Assembly (NCBI GenBank): GCA_900770925.1
Contig: CAAGLY010000008.1
Coordinates: forward strand, 1 to 47,800
Source: Bacilli bacterium
GTDB lineage: Bacteria; Bacillota_I; Bacilli_A; RFN20; CAG-288
Length of the DNA stretch: 47,800 bases
Direction: 5' to 3'
The translations under genes and the position numbers were made by a program. Within the stretch, counting starts at the first letter, position 1. Every line of letters begins with the position of its first letter. The notes under the pieces were generated by a model. The model was not told the DNA's origin and ran no database searches. It saw only the letters and a list, made by a program, of their open reading frames with translations. Shown here piece by piece: positions 6,423 to 15,231 of this stretch.

Positions 6423-8837
6423 CTAATCCTCTTTCTTCTTGGATTTAGATTCCTTCTTCTTCGGCGTGGTTTCCTTAAAGATTTCCTTCTTCCTCCTGGA
6501 GATATCCTCAAGGAAGACACGGGGGAAGAGTTCATCGACTTTCTTGATTTCGACGATTTCTAAAGCATCAGAGATTTCCTTAGGGAGCTCCCTCTTGTCC
6601 TTATGGTTCTCATAAGGGATGAAAACCGTCTTGATATGCTCACGGCTGGCGGCATTGCATTTCTCGCGGAGTCCGCCGATCGGCCTGGAGTTGCCGCGCA
6701 GATCGATTTCACCGGTCCTTGCGACATCATTGCGGATACGGACTTTGCAGATAGCGGAGAGAATACAGATAGCCGTAGCAACGCCCGCACTAGGACCATC
6801 CTTAGGAGTTGCACTCTCCGGGAAGTGGAGGTGGATATCGTTATTGGAGAAGAACTCAGGATTGATGCCGATCTGCTCGCCGATAGACTTGACATAGCTA
6901 AGGGCAGTCTCGCAGGCTTCTTTCCTTACATCGCCGAGGTTACCAGTCAGAAGAAGCTGGCCGCGGCCCGGGAAGGTGTTGCATTCAATCTTCAGGACCT
7001 CACCGCCTGCATCGGTGTAGGCTAAGCCATTGATGATACCGACCTGAGAATCACTCAGATTCTTCTCATGGAGGAAAATCTCAGCGCCAAGATATTTCTT
7101 GACGACATCCTTATCGACAACGATGTGGTTATAGGAAGGATCACGGAGATAATCGACTGCAAACTTACGGTCGATAGTCGAGATCTTACGGCGTAATTCA
7201 CGGACGCCGGCTTCCCTCGTGTAGTACTCGATGATGTAGTTAAGTGCCTCATCGGTCCACTCCATCCTGCCGGGCTTAATGCCGTTATCCTTTTCGTCAA
7301 GTCCAATCAAGTGGGTCTTGGCAATAGAAAGCTTCTCGAATTTCGTATAGGTATTTAACTCAATCCTCTCCAAACGGTCAAAGAGCGGACCGGGAATCTT
7401 GGAAATATCGTTAGCCGTGCAGATGAAGAGGACTTTGGATAGATCAAAGGGCTCATCAAGATAGTTATCGGAGAAATTGGTGTTCTGCTCCGGATCTAAG
7501 ACTTCAAGCAGGGCAGAAGAAGGATCTCCGTGATATCCTCCCCCATTGATCTTATCGATTTCATCGAGGAGGAAGACGGGATTATTCGTTCCGCATTTGC
7601 TCAAAGAGGAGACGATTTTACCCGGCCTTGCGCCGATGTAGGTCTTACGGTGTCCGCGGATCTCAGCTTCGTCGGAAATACCGCCAAGTGCGACTTTGAC
7701 GAACTTACGTCCAAGAGCCTGAGCGATAGAGATAGCAAGAGAGGTCTTACCGACACCGGGAGCGCCATAGAAGCAGAGAATCGGTGCCTTTAAGGACTTC
7801 GTCAGCTGCTTGACGGCTAAATACTGAAGGATACGATCCTTCTGCTTATCAAGTCCGTAGTGGTTCTCGTCAAGGACTTTCTTGACGGAATCAAGGTCTT
7901 CGTTATCTAAGCTAGAGACACGCCAAGGTAAATCTAAGAGAAGCTGGATGTAATTGGTCGAAACCGAAATCTCCTGGCTTCCGCTAGGCCTGGCCTTTAG
8001 GCGGGTAATCTCGCTCCGGATACGCTTCTTGATGTTTTCCGGATAATTATCGGGATGTTCTTCCAGGCGTTTTTCAAAGCCATCGATAGTATCTCCGCCA
8101 TCGAACTCCTTGAGCTGATTGCGGACCGCTTTCCTCTTTTCACGGAGGACATACTCACGCTGGTTCTTGTCGATAGCATCGCTGACCTGTTTCTGAATCT
8201 CATATTCGATCTTGGAATCCAGATTGAACCGGTCAAGGTCCTCGAGAAGAAGATTAAACTTCTCGACAGGGTCCTTTTCCTCTAGAACCTGCTGCTTGAT
8301 AAAGACGCTCGAGCCTAAGAAAGCAGCAAGATGGTAAGGAATGTTCTTGACTTCCGGGACAGTCTGAGAAAAATCCGGAAGTTCAGGAAGCTGAGGATAC
8401 TTTTTCCGCAGAGCAGAATAGGTCCTCGTGAACTTGCCAAGCCTCTCGTAGAGCTTAGCATCTTCCCGGTCATAGAGAGGACGCCTTGCTACCGAGGCGG
8501 TAATAGTCGAAGAGACGGAATCGACATTGAAATCCGAAAGATCGACCGGAGCAATGCCGTAGACTTCGGCACTCCTTCCTGTCGCTGTCGGAGTAATCGA
8601 AAGAATCCGGCACAGGCATCCGACAGTGCGGACACCTGGCAGGATCAGATTATCGAAATCACCATAGACATCATCCTTAGAGGAAAGGGAAAGAACGATT
8701 TCATCGCCTTTCTTCCTCCGGGAAAGAAGGTGCCTATCATAGTTATTCTGGGCAGCAATCGACCTTTTTATATCCGGAAGGCCGACTGTCTTATTGTTCG
8801 GAAGGATGCTCAAACGTTTCGGTGCATAGGTTTCCAT
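6423..8837 (-). CDS. lon: ATP-dependent Lon protease
   Basis: An 804-residue Lon with N-terminal LAN domain, AAA+ module and C-terminal Ser-Lys protease domain. It degrades damaged and regulatory proteins in the cytoplasm. Walker A is GAPGVGKTS (about 358-366), Walker B is FLLDEIDK, and the sensor region is TANDISKIPGPLFDR. The catalytic serine is S683 in DGPSAG and the lysine is K726 in GGLREK, 43 residues apart as usual. The invariant VA-M-TGEI-x-LRG motif has AGG at the Met (6717-6719, residue 707) and CGC at its Arg. Likewise YIGA-M(AGG)-PGK at residue 404. One site goes against the trend: YT(AGG)EAGVR at residue 541, where relatives usually have Arg. Start ATG follows AAAGGAGGG. The C-terminus has a Lys-rich tail. 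Confidence 0.95.
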   Translation of the reverse strand: METYAPKRLSILPNNKTVGLPDIKRSIAAQNNYDRHLLSRRKKGDEIVLSLSSKDDVYGDFDNLILPGVRTVGCLCRILSITPTATGRSAEVYGIAPVDLSDFNVDSVSSTITASVARRPLYDREDAKLYERLGKFTRTYSALRKKYPQLPELPDFSQTVPEVKNIPYHLAAFLGSSVFIKQQVLEEKDPVEKFNLLLEDLDRFNLDSKIEYEIQKQVSDAIDKNQREYVLREKRKAVRNQLKEFDGGDTIDGFEKRLEEHPDNYPENIKKRIRSEITRLKARPSGSQEISVSTNYIQLLLDLPWRVSSLDNEDLDSVKKVLDENHYGLDKQKDRILQYLAVKQLTKSLKAPILCFYGAPGVGKTSLAISIAQALGRKFVKVALGGISDEAEIRGHRKTYIGARPGKIVSSLSKCGTNNPVFLLDEIDKINGGGYHGDPSSALLEVLDPEQNTNFSDNYLDEPFDLSKVLFICTANDISKIPGPLFDRLERIELNTYTKFEKLSIAKTHLIGLDEKDNGIKPGRMEWTDEALNYIIEYYTREAGVRELRRKISTIDRKFAVDYLRDPSYNHIVVDKDVVKKYLGAEIFLHEKNLSDSQVGIINGLAYTDAGGEVLKIECNTFPGRGQLLLTGNLGDVRKEACETALSYVKSIGEQIGINPEFFSNNDIHLHFPESATPKDGPSAGVATAICILSAICKVRIRNDVARTGEIDLRGNSRPIGGLREKCNAASREHIKTVFIPYENHKDKRELPKEISDALEIVEIKKVDELFPRVFLEDISRRKKEIFKETTPKKKESKSKKKED

Positions 8838-8895
8838 AACAAAAACCCTCCTTTAAAAATGAACACACACAGCTCGGCTAGAACAGAAAGAAAGA

Positions 8896-10293
8896 CTACT
8901 TGGCAGTAGCTTCCTTCTCCTCTTTCTTTTCAGCTTTCGGTTCTTCAGCCTTAGGCTCATTGAGTTCAAGGATCTTAGCCTGAACACGGGCAGTCCTTAA
9001 AGAAGAGAAGAGCTGGTTGAGATACGAGTTGATCTGATTATTGATTTCATCCTGGGAAAGCTTAGAAGCCTTGAGATAGTTGGTGAAGTTCGTGACGAAA
9101 GTCTGAAGCGGAGATCCGATTTCCTTCTCTAAATCAGCCTGGGTCGGAGCCGGAATCTTTTCAGCTTCAGCTAAAGCATCATAGACAAGAGAGGACTTCA
9201 GTTCGGCTTCGACGCCTTCACGGACATCCTTCTTGAAATCATCCCTGGTCTGATTAACCAGCTTAAGGTATTCATCCCTAGTGAGGCCCTGTTTCTCGAC
9301 GTTGGCGGATTCAGAGTGGATACGGTCCTCAACAAGATGGTTTAAATACTCTTCGGGGATAACGAATTCAGAACCTTTGCGGACAGCAAGGAGATAATCG
9401 TTGACCTTGGCATTAGTGAAAGTATCCTTGCTCTGCTTTTCGAGTTCTTCTTTGACTTTACCCTTTAATTCAGCAAGATCCTTAGAGGCATAGGCGCCGG
9501 TAAGAGTGGTTGCGAATTCGTCATTGACAGCAGGAACCTGCTTTTCCTTGACAACATTAAGGACGACTTTGAACGTGACAGCCTTACCGGTAAGCGGCTC
9601 AGGATAGTTTTCCGGCCTGGTGAGCTTGACATCGAACTTATCGCCGGCTTTGTGGCCGATGACCTGATCTTCGAATCCAGGAACAAAACGGCCGGAACCT
9701 AAGACAAGATCGAATCCCTTAGCGGATCCGCCTTCGAATTCCTTGCCATCCCTGATACCGGTGAAATCGATATTGGCGGTATCGCCTGTCTTGGCTTCAC
9801 GCTCAACGGAGACAAGTTCAGCATTATCTTCGGCTAAGGAAGCAATCTTAGCATCGACATCCTTGGCGGAGACTGCCTTTAAGGTAGCCTTGCTCTTAAG
9901 TCCTTTGTATTCTCCGAGTTTCTTGACTTCCGGACGGAGAATGTAGGTAATGATGAATTCAGCTTCGTCATTGGTAAACTTAGTTAAGTCGACCTTAGGA
10001 CGGAACTGTCCTAAAAGTTTGCGTCCATCGACATATTTCTTGAATTCCGGATCAGCTTCGAAGCTCTTGTCAACCCTGCGTAAGAGCTGATTAACGGTCT
10101 CATCCCTGACATCATTGTTGCGGAGATAGGCTTTTGCCCTATCGACCGGAGCTTTTCCTTTGCGGAAACCCGGAACAGTAACTAAAGTGGCTAATTTGCT
10201 GATTGCCTTTTCGCTGGCTTTTGCAATTTCGCCTTGGTCAAAACCGACGTTAGCAATCAGATGTCCTTCTTCGTCTTTGAACGTGTGTTTCAT
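8896..10293 (-). CDS. tig: Trigger factor, ribosome-associated chaperone
   Basis: A 465-residue protein with the three trigger-factor regions. The N-terminal ribosome-binding domain has the signature PGFRKGKAP near residue 42, its Arg encoded CGC. An FKBP-type peptidyl-prolyl isomerase domain follows at about 150-240 (GDTANIDFTGIRDGKEFEGG, then GFEDQVIGHKAGD). A long helical C-terminal domain ends in a Lys/Glu/Ala-rich tail. It shields nascent chains at the ribosome exit. ATG is preceded by AAAGGAGT. It heads the tig-lon-engB operon; in Bacillus subtilis clpX lies between tig and lon, and it is missing here. Confidence 0.94.
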   Translation of the reverse strand: MKHTFKDEEGHLIANVGFDQGEIAKASEKAISKLATLVTVPGFRKGKAPVDRAKAYLRNNDVRDETVNQLLRRVDKSFEADPEFKKYVDGRKLLGQFRPKVDLTKFTNDEAEFIITYILRPEVKKLGEYKGLKSKATLKAVSAKDVDAKIASLAEDNAELVSVEREAKTGDTANIDFTGIRDGKEFEGGSAKGFDLVLGSGRFVPGFEDQVIGHKAGDKFDVKLTRPENYPEPLTGKAVTFKVVLNVVKEKQVPAVNDEFATTLTGAYASKDLAELKGKVKEELEKQSKDTFTNAKVNDYLLAVRKGSEFVIPEEYLNHLVEDRIHSESANVEKQGLTRDEYLKLVNQTRDDFKKDVREGVEAELKSSLVYDALAEAEKIPAPTQADLEKEIGSPLQTFVTNFTNYLKASKLSQDEINNQINSYLNQLFSSLRTARVQAKILELNEPKAEEPKAEKKEEKEATAK

Positions 10294-10333
10294 ACTATTT
10301 GTACTCCTTTAAAAAGTTTGAAAACGTCTAAAT

Positions 10334-10362
10334 ATTATAGAAATAGAATCCGTAAACTTCAA
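10334..10362 (-). promoter_or_regulatory. Promoter of the tig-lon-engB operon
   Basis: Minus strand TTGAAG (10357-10362), 17-bp spacer, TATAAT (10334-10339). It lies right after the stop of the preceding gene at 10370. Confidence 0.75.
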
Positions 10363-10369
10363 GGAAGCC

Positions 10370-10717
10370 TTATTCCTTATCGATCAGAAGATAAGTAATC
10401 CTATTGCGGATAGAGAGAAAAAGCCTTTGAATATCAGTATTTTCACTGCCAAGGAATCGCAGAAAACTAAGATAGCTTTTTCTTAGCCTTTCCCCCGGTT
10501 TCCTTTCACCCCATTCCTGTTTAGGAAAGGGAGTGAATCCGATAGAAGGGAACCTAGGTTTTAGATAGGGGGCAAAAACTTTCTTGCACTCTTCCCTTGA
10601 TTCATCTCCGTCCTTCTTCCCGCTAAAAAGAGCAAAGAAGAAGGATAAGGCTTTTTCCTCGTCTTCCGGAAAGGAAGGAGAGGAGGCTAGGATTTCCTTA
10701 GTGAAATCAATTTCCAC
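10370..10717 (-). CDS. Hypothetical protein, glgP-linked
   Basis: A 115-residue, mostly helical soluble protein without signal peptide or recognisable motif. It begins MEIDFTKEILASSP and contains the hydrophobic patch ALSFFFALFSG and the basic segment KPRFPSIGF. It starts two bases after the glgP stop, so it belongs to the glgB-glgP transcript and may be translated by reinitiation. I do not recognise a family. The position alone suggests a link with glycogen metabolism, which is weak evidence. Confidence 0.65.
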   Translation of the reverse strand: MEIDFTKEILASSPSFPEDEEKALSFFFALFSGKKDGDESREECKKVFAPYLKPRFPSIGFTPFPKQEWGERKPGERLRKSYLSFLRFLGSENTDIQRLFLSIRNRITYLLIDKE

Positions 10718-10719
10718 TT

Positions 10720-13155
10720 TTAATGGGTCTTTTTCCTGTGCCAGATATCGCGGTTATACTCACCGATAGTACGGTCAGAAGAGAACCATCCGGAATTAGC
10801 AATGTTGGCTAAGCACTTCTTACCCCAGGCATTCCGGTCAAGATAGGCCTTCTGGACTTTCTCGGCAGCCTTATCGTAGCTATCGAAATCCTTAAGGACC
10901 CTGAATTCGTCATTACGGTACCTGATCTCATCATAGATCATCTGGAACTGTCCCTTATCGGAAGAGAAGGTTCCGTCAATGAGGGAATCCCTGACCCGCT
11001 TGATCTTGCTGTTGGTGTGATACCTATCCCAAGGATTATAGGAATTGGCGAACTTGATGGCCTTGACCTCGTCCTCGTTCCTTCCGAAGGTAAAGACATT
11101 GTCCTTGCCGACTAAGTCAGCGATTTCGATGTTGGCACCATCCCTCGTTCCGAGAGTCAGAGCGCCGTTCCTCCTAAGCTTCCTGTTACTTGTACCGCTG
11201 GCTTCCTTGCCGGCTAAGGAAATCTGTTCAGAGACATCACTGGCCGGGATGAGGACTTCTGCCTTAGAAACATCGTAATTCTCGATGAAAGCAATCTTAA
11301 TCAGATTGTTGACATCCGGATCCTGATCGATTGTCTTGCTGACGGATAAGATGAGCTCGATGATCTTCTTCGCATAAGTGTAGCTAGGAGCGGCCTTAGC
11401 ACCGAAGATATAGGTGTGTGGATAGTAATCCTTAACGGTACCGTCTTTGATTCCGAAGTAGAGGGAGATAATGTGGAAGAGATTAAGGAGCTGACGCTTA
11501 TAAGCGTGGAGACGCTTGATCTGTGTGTCAAAGATGGATTCCGGATTGGCGTCGATTCCGGAGCACTTCTTGATCAGAGGTAAGGCACGGAGCTTATTCT
11601 TGAACTTGATTTCATTAAGAGCCTGATAGACTTTCGTGTTGCTCGGGTTGGAAGAAAGGTACTTAGCCAGGTTCTTTAAGTCTTCCGGATTCTTGATGAA
11701 GCTATCGCCGATTAAGCTCTCGATTTCCTTAGAGAGTTCCGGGTTCGCGCAGAGAAGGAAGCGGCGATGGGAGATGCCGTTTGTCTTATTGGAGAACTTA
11801 TCCGGATACCTTTCATAAAGGTCATGGAAAGTCTGATTCTTCAGGATTTCCGTATGAAGAGCAGCGACACCGTTGACCGAATAGGCAACATGGATTGCAA
11901 GCTGACACCTATTGACATTGCCGTCCTTGATAATCTGGCAGTTGACAATCTCCGCATCAGTCCTATTCCTCGAATGCCTCTTCCTCAAGGTACGGCGGTT
12001 GAATTCCTCGATGATCCTATAGACACGGGGGCAGACAGAGGCTAGATAACGGCAAGGCCATTTCTCTAAGGCTTCCGGCCTGACGGTGTGGTTGGTGAAG
12101 GCAAAGCACTTCGAAACGATCTTATATGCATCATCCCAGCCATATCCGTTCTCATCCCTTAAGATACGCCTTAATTCAGGGATAGTCCTGATCGGATGGG
12201 TATCGTTAAGATGGAAGACATAGTGATCATAAAGATGGTCGAGAGTTCCGTACTTCTTCTTTTCGTATTTGACGGCAAACTGGATTCCGGCAGAGACAAG
12301 GAAATACTGCTGACGGAGACGGAGAAGTTTACCGTCTTCAGTCGAATCATCGGGATAAAGACCATGGGTGATATCACGGATGAATTTGAGATAGGCATAA
12401 AAGTCCGTGTTCGGAGGAAGCTTCTCATCACTAGGCTCTGCATACCAGAGACGGAGGTTGTTGACAACATTGTTGCTCTTACCGATCCTAGGTACATCAT
12501 AAGGAACGGCACGGACAACATAGGCATTAGCGGTACGCCAGCGGGTTTCGTTCGTCAGCGGATCACGGTAGGTTTCCGGATTTCCGTAGAAGGAAATATC
12601 CACAGCATCATTCGGCTTGCGGATTTCCCACGGGAAACCGTCCAGAAGCCAGGTGTCTGGATATTCGACCTGTTTTCCGTTCTGGATTTTCTGGTGGAAG
12701 AAGCCGTATTCATAGCGAATGCAGTTTCCGTGTCCCGGAAGACCTAAGGAAGCGATAGAATCCCTGAAACAGGCAGCTAAACGGCCAAGGCCGCCGTTTC
12801 CGAGTCCGGCATCGGGTTCTTCCTCTTTCAGCTTATCAAAGTCAATATTCCTCTCCTTAAGTGCAGCCTTTGTCTGATCTAAGACATCAAGGTTAAAAAG
12901 ATTGACCGTCAGCCTTCTTCCAAGAAGGAATTCCCTAGAGAAATAAATCAGCTGACGTCCGTTTGCTTCCCGGACCTCTTCCTTGCATTTCTTGGCTAAG
13001 GCATTAGCGTAATCACGCACCATAGTGCCAAGAACATCATAGAGTTCCCGGTAATCGAGATCTTTCGGATCACGGGAATATTTAGCCACGCAGCGTTCAG
13101 TAAATGCGGCTTTGAAGTCCTGATTAAAATTCGGGCTCTGCTTGAATTCGAACAT
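10720..13155 (-). CDS. glgP: Glycogen/maltodextrin phosphorylase
   Basis: Releases glucose-1-phosphate from the non-reducing ends of glycogen. The 811 residues match GT35 phosphorylases. Visible blocks: GNGGLGRLAACFRDS near 120, FHLNDTHP, YTNHTV-type FTNHTVRPEALEKWP, FDTQIKRLHAYKRQ, and the pyridoxal-phosphate site EASGTSN-M(AGG)-K followed by L-M-M-NGALTLGT-M-DGAN. Here the AGG codons lie at 11182-11184, 11173-11175 and 11170-11172, plus the one in GTxDGAN. Family sequences read GNMKF.LNGALTIGTLDGAN, so Met or another hydrophobic residue, not Arg, is expected at all four. It follows glgB by 52 bases in an operon. Confidence 0.95.
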   Translation of the reverse strand: MFEFKQSPNFNQDFKAAFTERCVAKYSRDPKDLDYRELYDVLGTMVRDYANALAKKCKEEVREANGRQLIYFSREFLLGRRLTVNLFNLDVLDQTKAALKERNIDFDKLKEEEPDAGLGNGGLGRLAACFRDSIASLGLPGHGNCIRYEYGFFHQKIQNGKQVEYPDTWLLDGFPWEIRKPNDAVDISFYGNPETYRDPLTNETRWRTANAYVVRAVPYDVPRIGKSNNVVNNLRLWYAEPSDEKLPPNTDFYAYLKFIRDITHGLYPDDSTEDGKLLRLRQQYFLVSAGIQFAVKYEKKKYGTLDHLYDHYVFHLNDTHPIRTIPELRRILRDENGYGWDDAYKIVSKCFAFTNHTVRPEALEKWPCRYLASVCPRVYRIIEEFNRRTLRKRHSRNRTDAEIVNCQIIKDGNVNRCQLAIHVAYSVNGVAALHTEILKNQTFHDLYERYPDKFSNKTNGISHRRFLLCANPELSKEIESLIGDSFIKNPEDLKNLAKYLSSNPSNTKVYQALNEIKFKNKLRALPLIKKCSGIDANPESIFDTQIKRLHAYKRQLLNLFHIISLYFGIKDGTVKDYYPHTYIFGAKAAPSYTYAKKIIELILSVSKTIDQDPDVNNLIKIAFIENYDVSKAEVLIPASDVSEQISLAGKEASGTSNRKLRRNGALTLGTRDGANIEIADLVGKDNVFTFGRNEDEVKAIKFANSYNPWDRYHTNSKIKRVRDSLIDGTFSSDKGQFQMIYDEIRYRNDEFRVLKDFDSYDKAAEKVQKAYLDRNAWGKKCLANIANSGWFSSDRTIGEYNRDIWHRKKTH

Positions 13156-13207
13156 TTTAGGTATATCGCTTTCTGCGTCCTTTAAGGCTAGACGCTGCCA
13201 GTAGACA

Positions 13208-15115
13208 CTATTTTGAAACAGACAGCTTCACTTCTTTTGGGTCATCTTTGACCACATAGGGCCGCTTTGCCTCAGGAATAGTCTTCTTGTGGCAGAGGTA
13301 GAGAGCACCGAAAGAGGGAATCTTGACGGTAATCTTATAAGGCTGGTTATGCTTTCCTTCCCCATAAGTCCTAAGCGGAGCACCGTTGAACTGGTTCCAT
13401 CCGCCATAAACAGCTTTATCGGTATTCAGGATTTCTTCATAGATTCCTTCATAAGGGACACCGATATCGTAGTCCCAGTAGAAGTTCGGAGTCCTGTTAA
13501 AGATAAAGACCCTGCATTCCTCTTCTGTATCCCGCTCAAAGACATAAACGGACTGATCGGCATTATCAGCCCTGATCCAATTGAAGTGTGAAGGATCGTA
13601 TTCCTGACAGTACCTAGCCGGATGTGTCTTATAGATGCGGTTAAGATCCTTGAAGAGTTCATGGATTCCCTTATGTTTCGGATAATCAAGAACAGCCCAA
13701 GGGATGACTTCCGTTTCCTTCCATTCATCGAAGGAACCGAGATCGTTGCTCCTGAAGTTCAGCTTCTTGCCCGGATGGGCGAACCTATAGGCATAAAGGT
13801 TACGGACATTGGCAAACTTCGAATCATAGTCGCCCCACCTCTTATTCAGGATAGAGCCTTTCCTATGGACAACCTCATCATGGCTTAAAGGGAGGATAAA
13901 GTTCTCGCTATAGAAGTAAGCCCTAGAGAAGGTCAGCTGGTTATGGCAGTATTTCCGGTAGATTGGATCTTTCCCGTAATACTTAAGCGTATCGTTCCTC
14001 CAACCGAGATCCCATTTATAGTCAAAGCCAAGAGCATCAGCGCCTGGCCTTCCTCTTGTGACATGGCCATAGGCGGAAGAGTCTTCGGCAATCATCCTGA
14101 CGGTCGGGAATAAAGAATGCCTGTATCCATTTGCGCGCTTAATGAATTCGATAGCACCGGAGTTCTCTCCCTTCTGACTGTTTCCATCCCAATAGATGAT
14201 GTTGGAGACGGCGTCAAAACGGAAGCCGTCGATATGGAAAACGGTTGCCCTATAATGAAGAGAAGAGACTAAGAAGGAACGGACAGGATCTTTTCCTAAA
14301 TCAAAGTTTTTTGTTCCCCACTGGGAGAATTCATGTTCGTTGCTGTATTCGTATACGCAAGAGCCGTCAAATTTTTCTAAGCCGAAGGAATCAAGGGCAA
14401 AATGAACCGGGACGAAATCCATGATGACACCGATTCCCGCTTTGTGCCTTTTTTCAATAAAAGCAGCAAACTGCTCTAAGTTTCCGTAGCGCTGGTCAAT
14501 CGCAAAATAGCCAAGAGTCTGATAGCCCCAGCTTGCATCATTAGGATAGGAGGTTAAAGGCAGTGCCTCAACATGGGTGTATCCCCTCTCCTTGAGATAA
14601 GGAATCAGAATGTCAGCCCTTTCACTGTAGTTAAAGAGTGATCCATCCTCTTTCTTGCGGAAGGTTCCCCTGTGGAATTCGTAAATTGACCTTGGTAAAT
14701 CAAAATTGCGTGTCCGTTTGGAAACAAATTCGCTGTCCTGGATTTTAATTTCGTCTAGGTCAACGGTAAAGGAGCAATGGTCACCCTTGATTTCATCACT
14801 GAATGCAAAAGGATCCTGCTTATCGCGGAGAACTCCGTCACAGCAGAGTATCTGGTATTTATAGCCTTCGCCCTCTTTTACACCTGGGATAAAGATTTCA
14901 AAAAGTCCGCGAATATCTTTCTTTTTCCTTATGGAAGCTTTTGAATTCCACTTGTTAAACGACCCGATGACACTGACCATTTTGGCCATCGGAGCATACA
15001 GACGGAACAAATAGCCTTCTACACCATCCTGACAACACTTGTGGGCACCGAAATACCGATATGCATCGGGCAGGTGTCCCTGAAGAAAATCATCAAAGAA
15101 TGTGTCAATCCCCAT
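13208..15115 (-). CDS. glgB: 1,4-alpha-glucan branching enzyme
   Basis: A GH13 enzyme of 635 residues that forms alpha-1,6 branches in glycogen. An N-terminal CBM48-like domain comes first (YAPMAKMVSVIGSFNKW). The (beta/alpha)8 barrel follows with DFVPVHF, nucleophile Asp in DGFRFDAVSN, acid/base Glu in MIAEDSS, and LSHDEVVH. The invariant GW-M-NDTL has AGG at 13997-13999 (residue 373). FANVR-NLYAY-M-FAHPGKKLNF-M uses CGT for its Arg (13802-13804) and AGG for both Met (13784-13786 and 13751-13753). These positions are among the clearest evidence for AGG = Met. ATG is preceded by AGAGAGG, and an extended -10 promoter lies upstream. Confidence 0.95.
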   Translation of the reverse strand: MGIDTFFDDFLQGHLPDAYRYFGAHKCCQDGVEGYLFRLYAPMAKMVSVIGSFNKWNSKASIRKKKDIRGLFEIFIPGVKEGEGYKYQILCCDGVLRDKQDPFAFSDEIKGDHCSFTVDLDEIKIQDSEFVSKRTRNFDLPRSIYEFHRGTFRKKEDGSLFNYSERADILIPYLKERGYTHVEALPLTSYPNDASWGYQTLGYFAIDQRYGNLEQFAAFIEKRHKAGIGVIMDFVPVHFALDSFGLEKFDGSCVYEYSNEHEFSQWGTKNFDLGKDPVRSFLVSSLHYRATVFHIDGFRFDAVSNIIYWDGNSQKGENSGAIEFIKRANGYRHSLFPTVRMIAEDSSAYGHVTRGRPGADALGFDYKWDLGWRNDTLKYYGKDPIYRKYCHNQLTFSRAYFYSENFILPLSHDEVVHRKGSILNKRWGDYDSKFANVRNLYAYRFAHPGKKLNFRSNDLGSFDEWKETEVIPWAVLDYPKHKGIHELFKDLNRIYKTHPARYCQEYDPSHFNWIRADNADQSVYVFERDTEEECRVFIFNRTPNFYWDYDIGVPYEGIYEEILNTDKAVYGGWNQFNGAPLRTYGEGKHNQPYKITVKIPSFGALYLCHKKTIPEAKRPYVVKDDPKEVKLSVSK

Positions 15116-15141
15116 GGCAAGAACCTCTCTAGACAGAATAA

Positions 15142-15151
15142 ATTATAGCAT
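15142..15151 (-). promoter_or_regulatory. Extended -10 promoter of glgB
   Basis: Minus strand TGC-TATAAT (TATAAT at 15142-15147). No good -35 hexamer is found 17 bp upstream, which fits an extended -10 promoter. It is divergent from the ackA promoter. Confidence 0.6.
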
Positions 15152-15174
15152 AGGAAGAAAAAAAGTTGCGTACC

Positions 15175-15203
15175 TTGTAAAAAGAAAAAACAAACACTAA
15201 AAT
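15175..15203 (+). promoter_or_regulatory. Promoter of ackA
   Basis: TTGTAA (15175-15180), 17-bp spacer, TAAAAT (15198-15203). Transcription starts near 15210, so an ATG at 15202 cannot be the ackA start. Confidence 0.72.
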
Positions 15204-15231
15204 GGGAATGTTCAAATTAAAGGGGAACATC

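Noticed and set aside
15202..15231. Upstream ATG start for ackA
   Set aside because: It overlaps the -10 box and lies before the expected transcription start; ATG 15232 has a good ribosome binding site.
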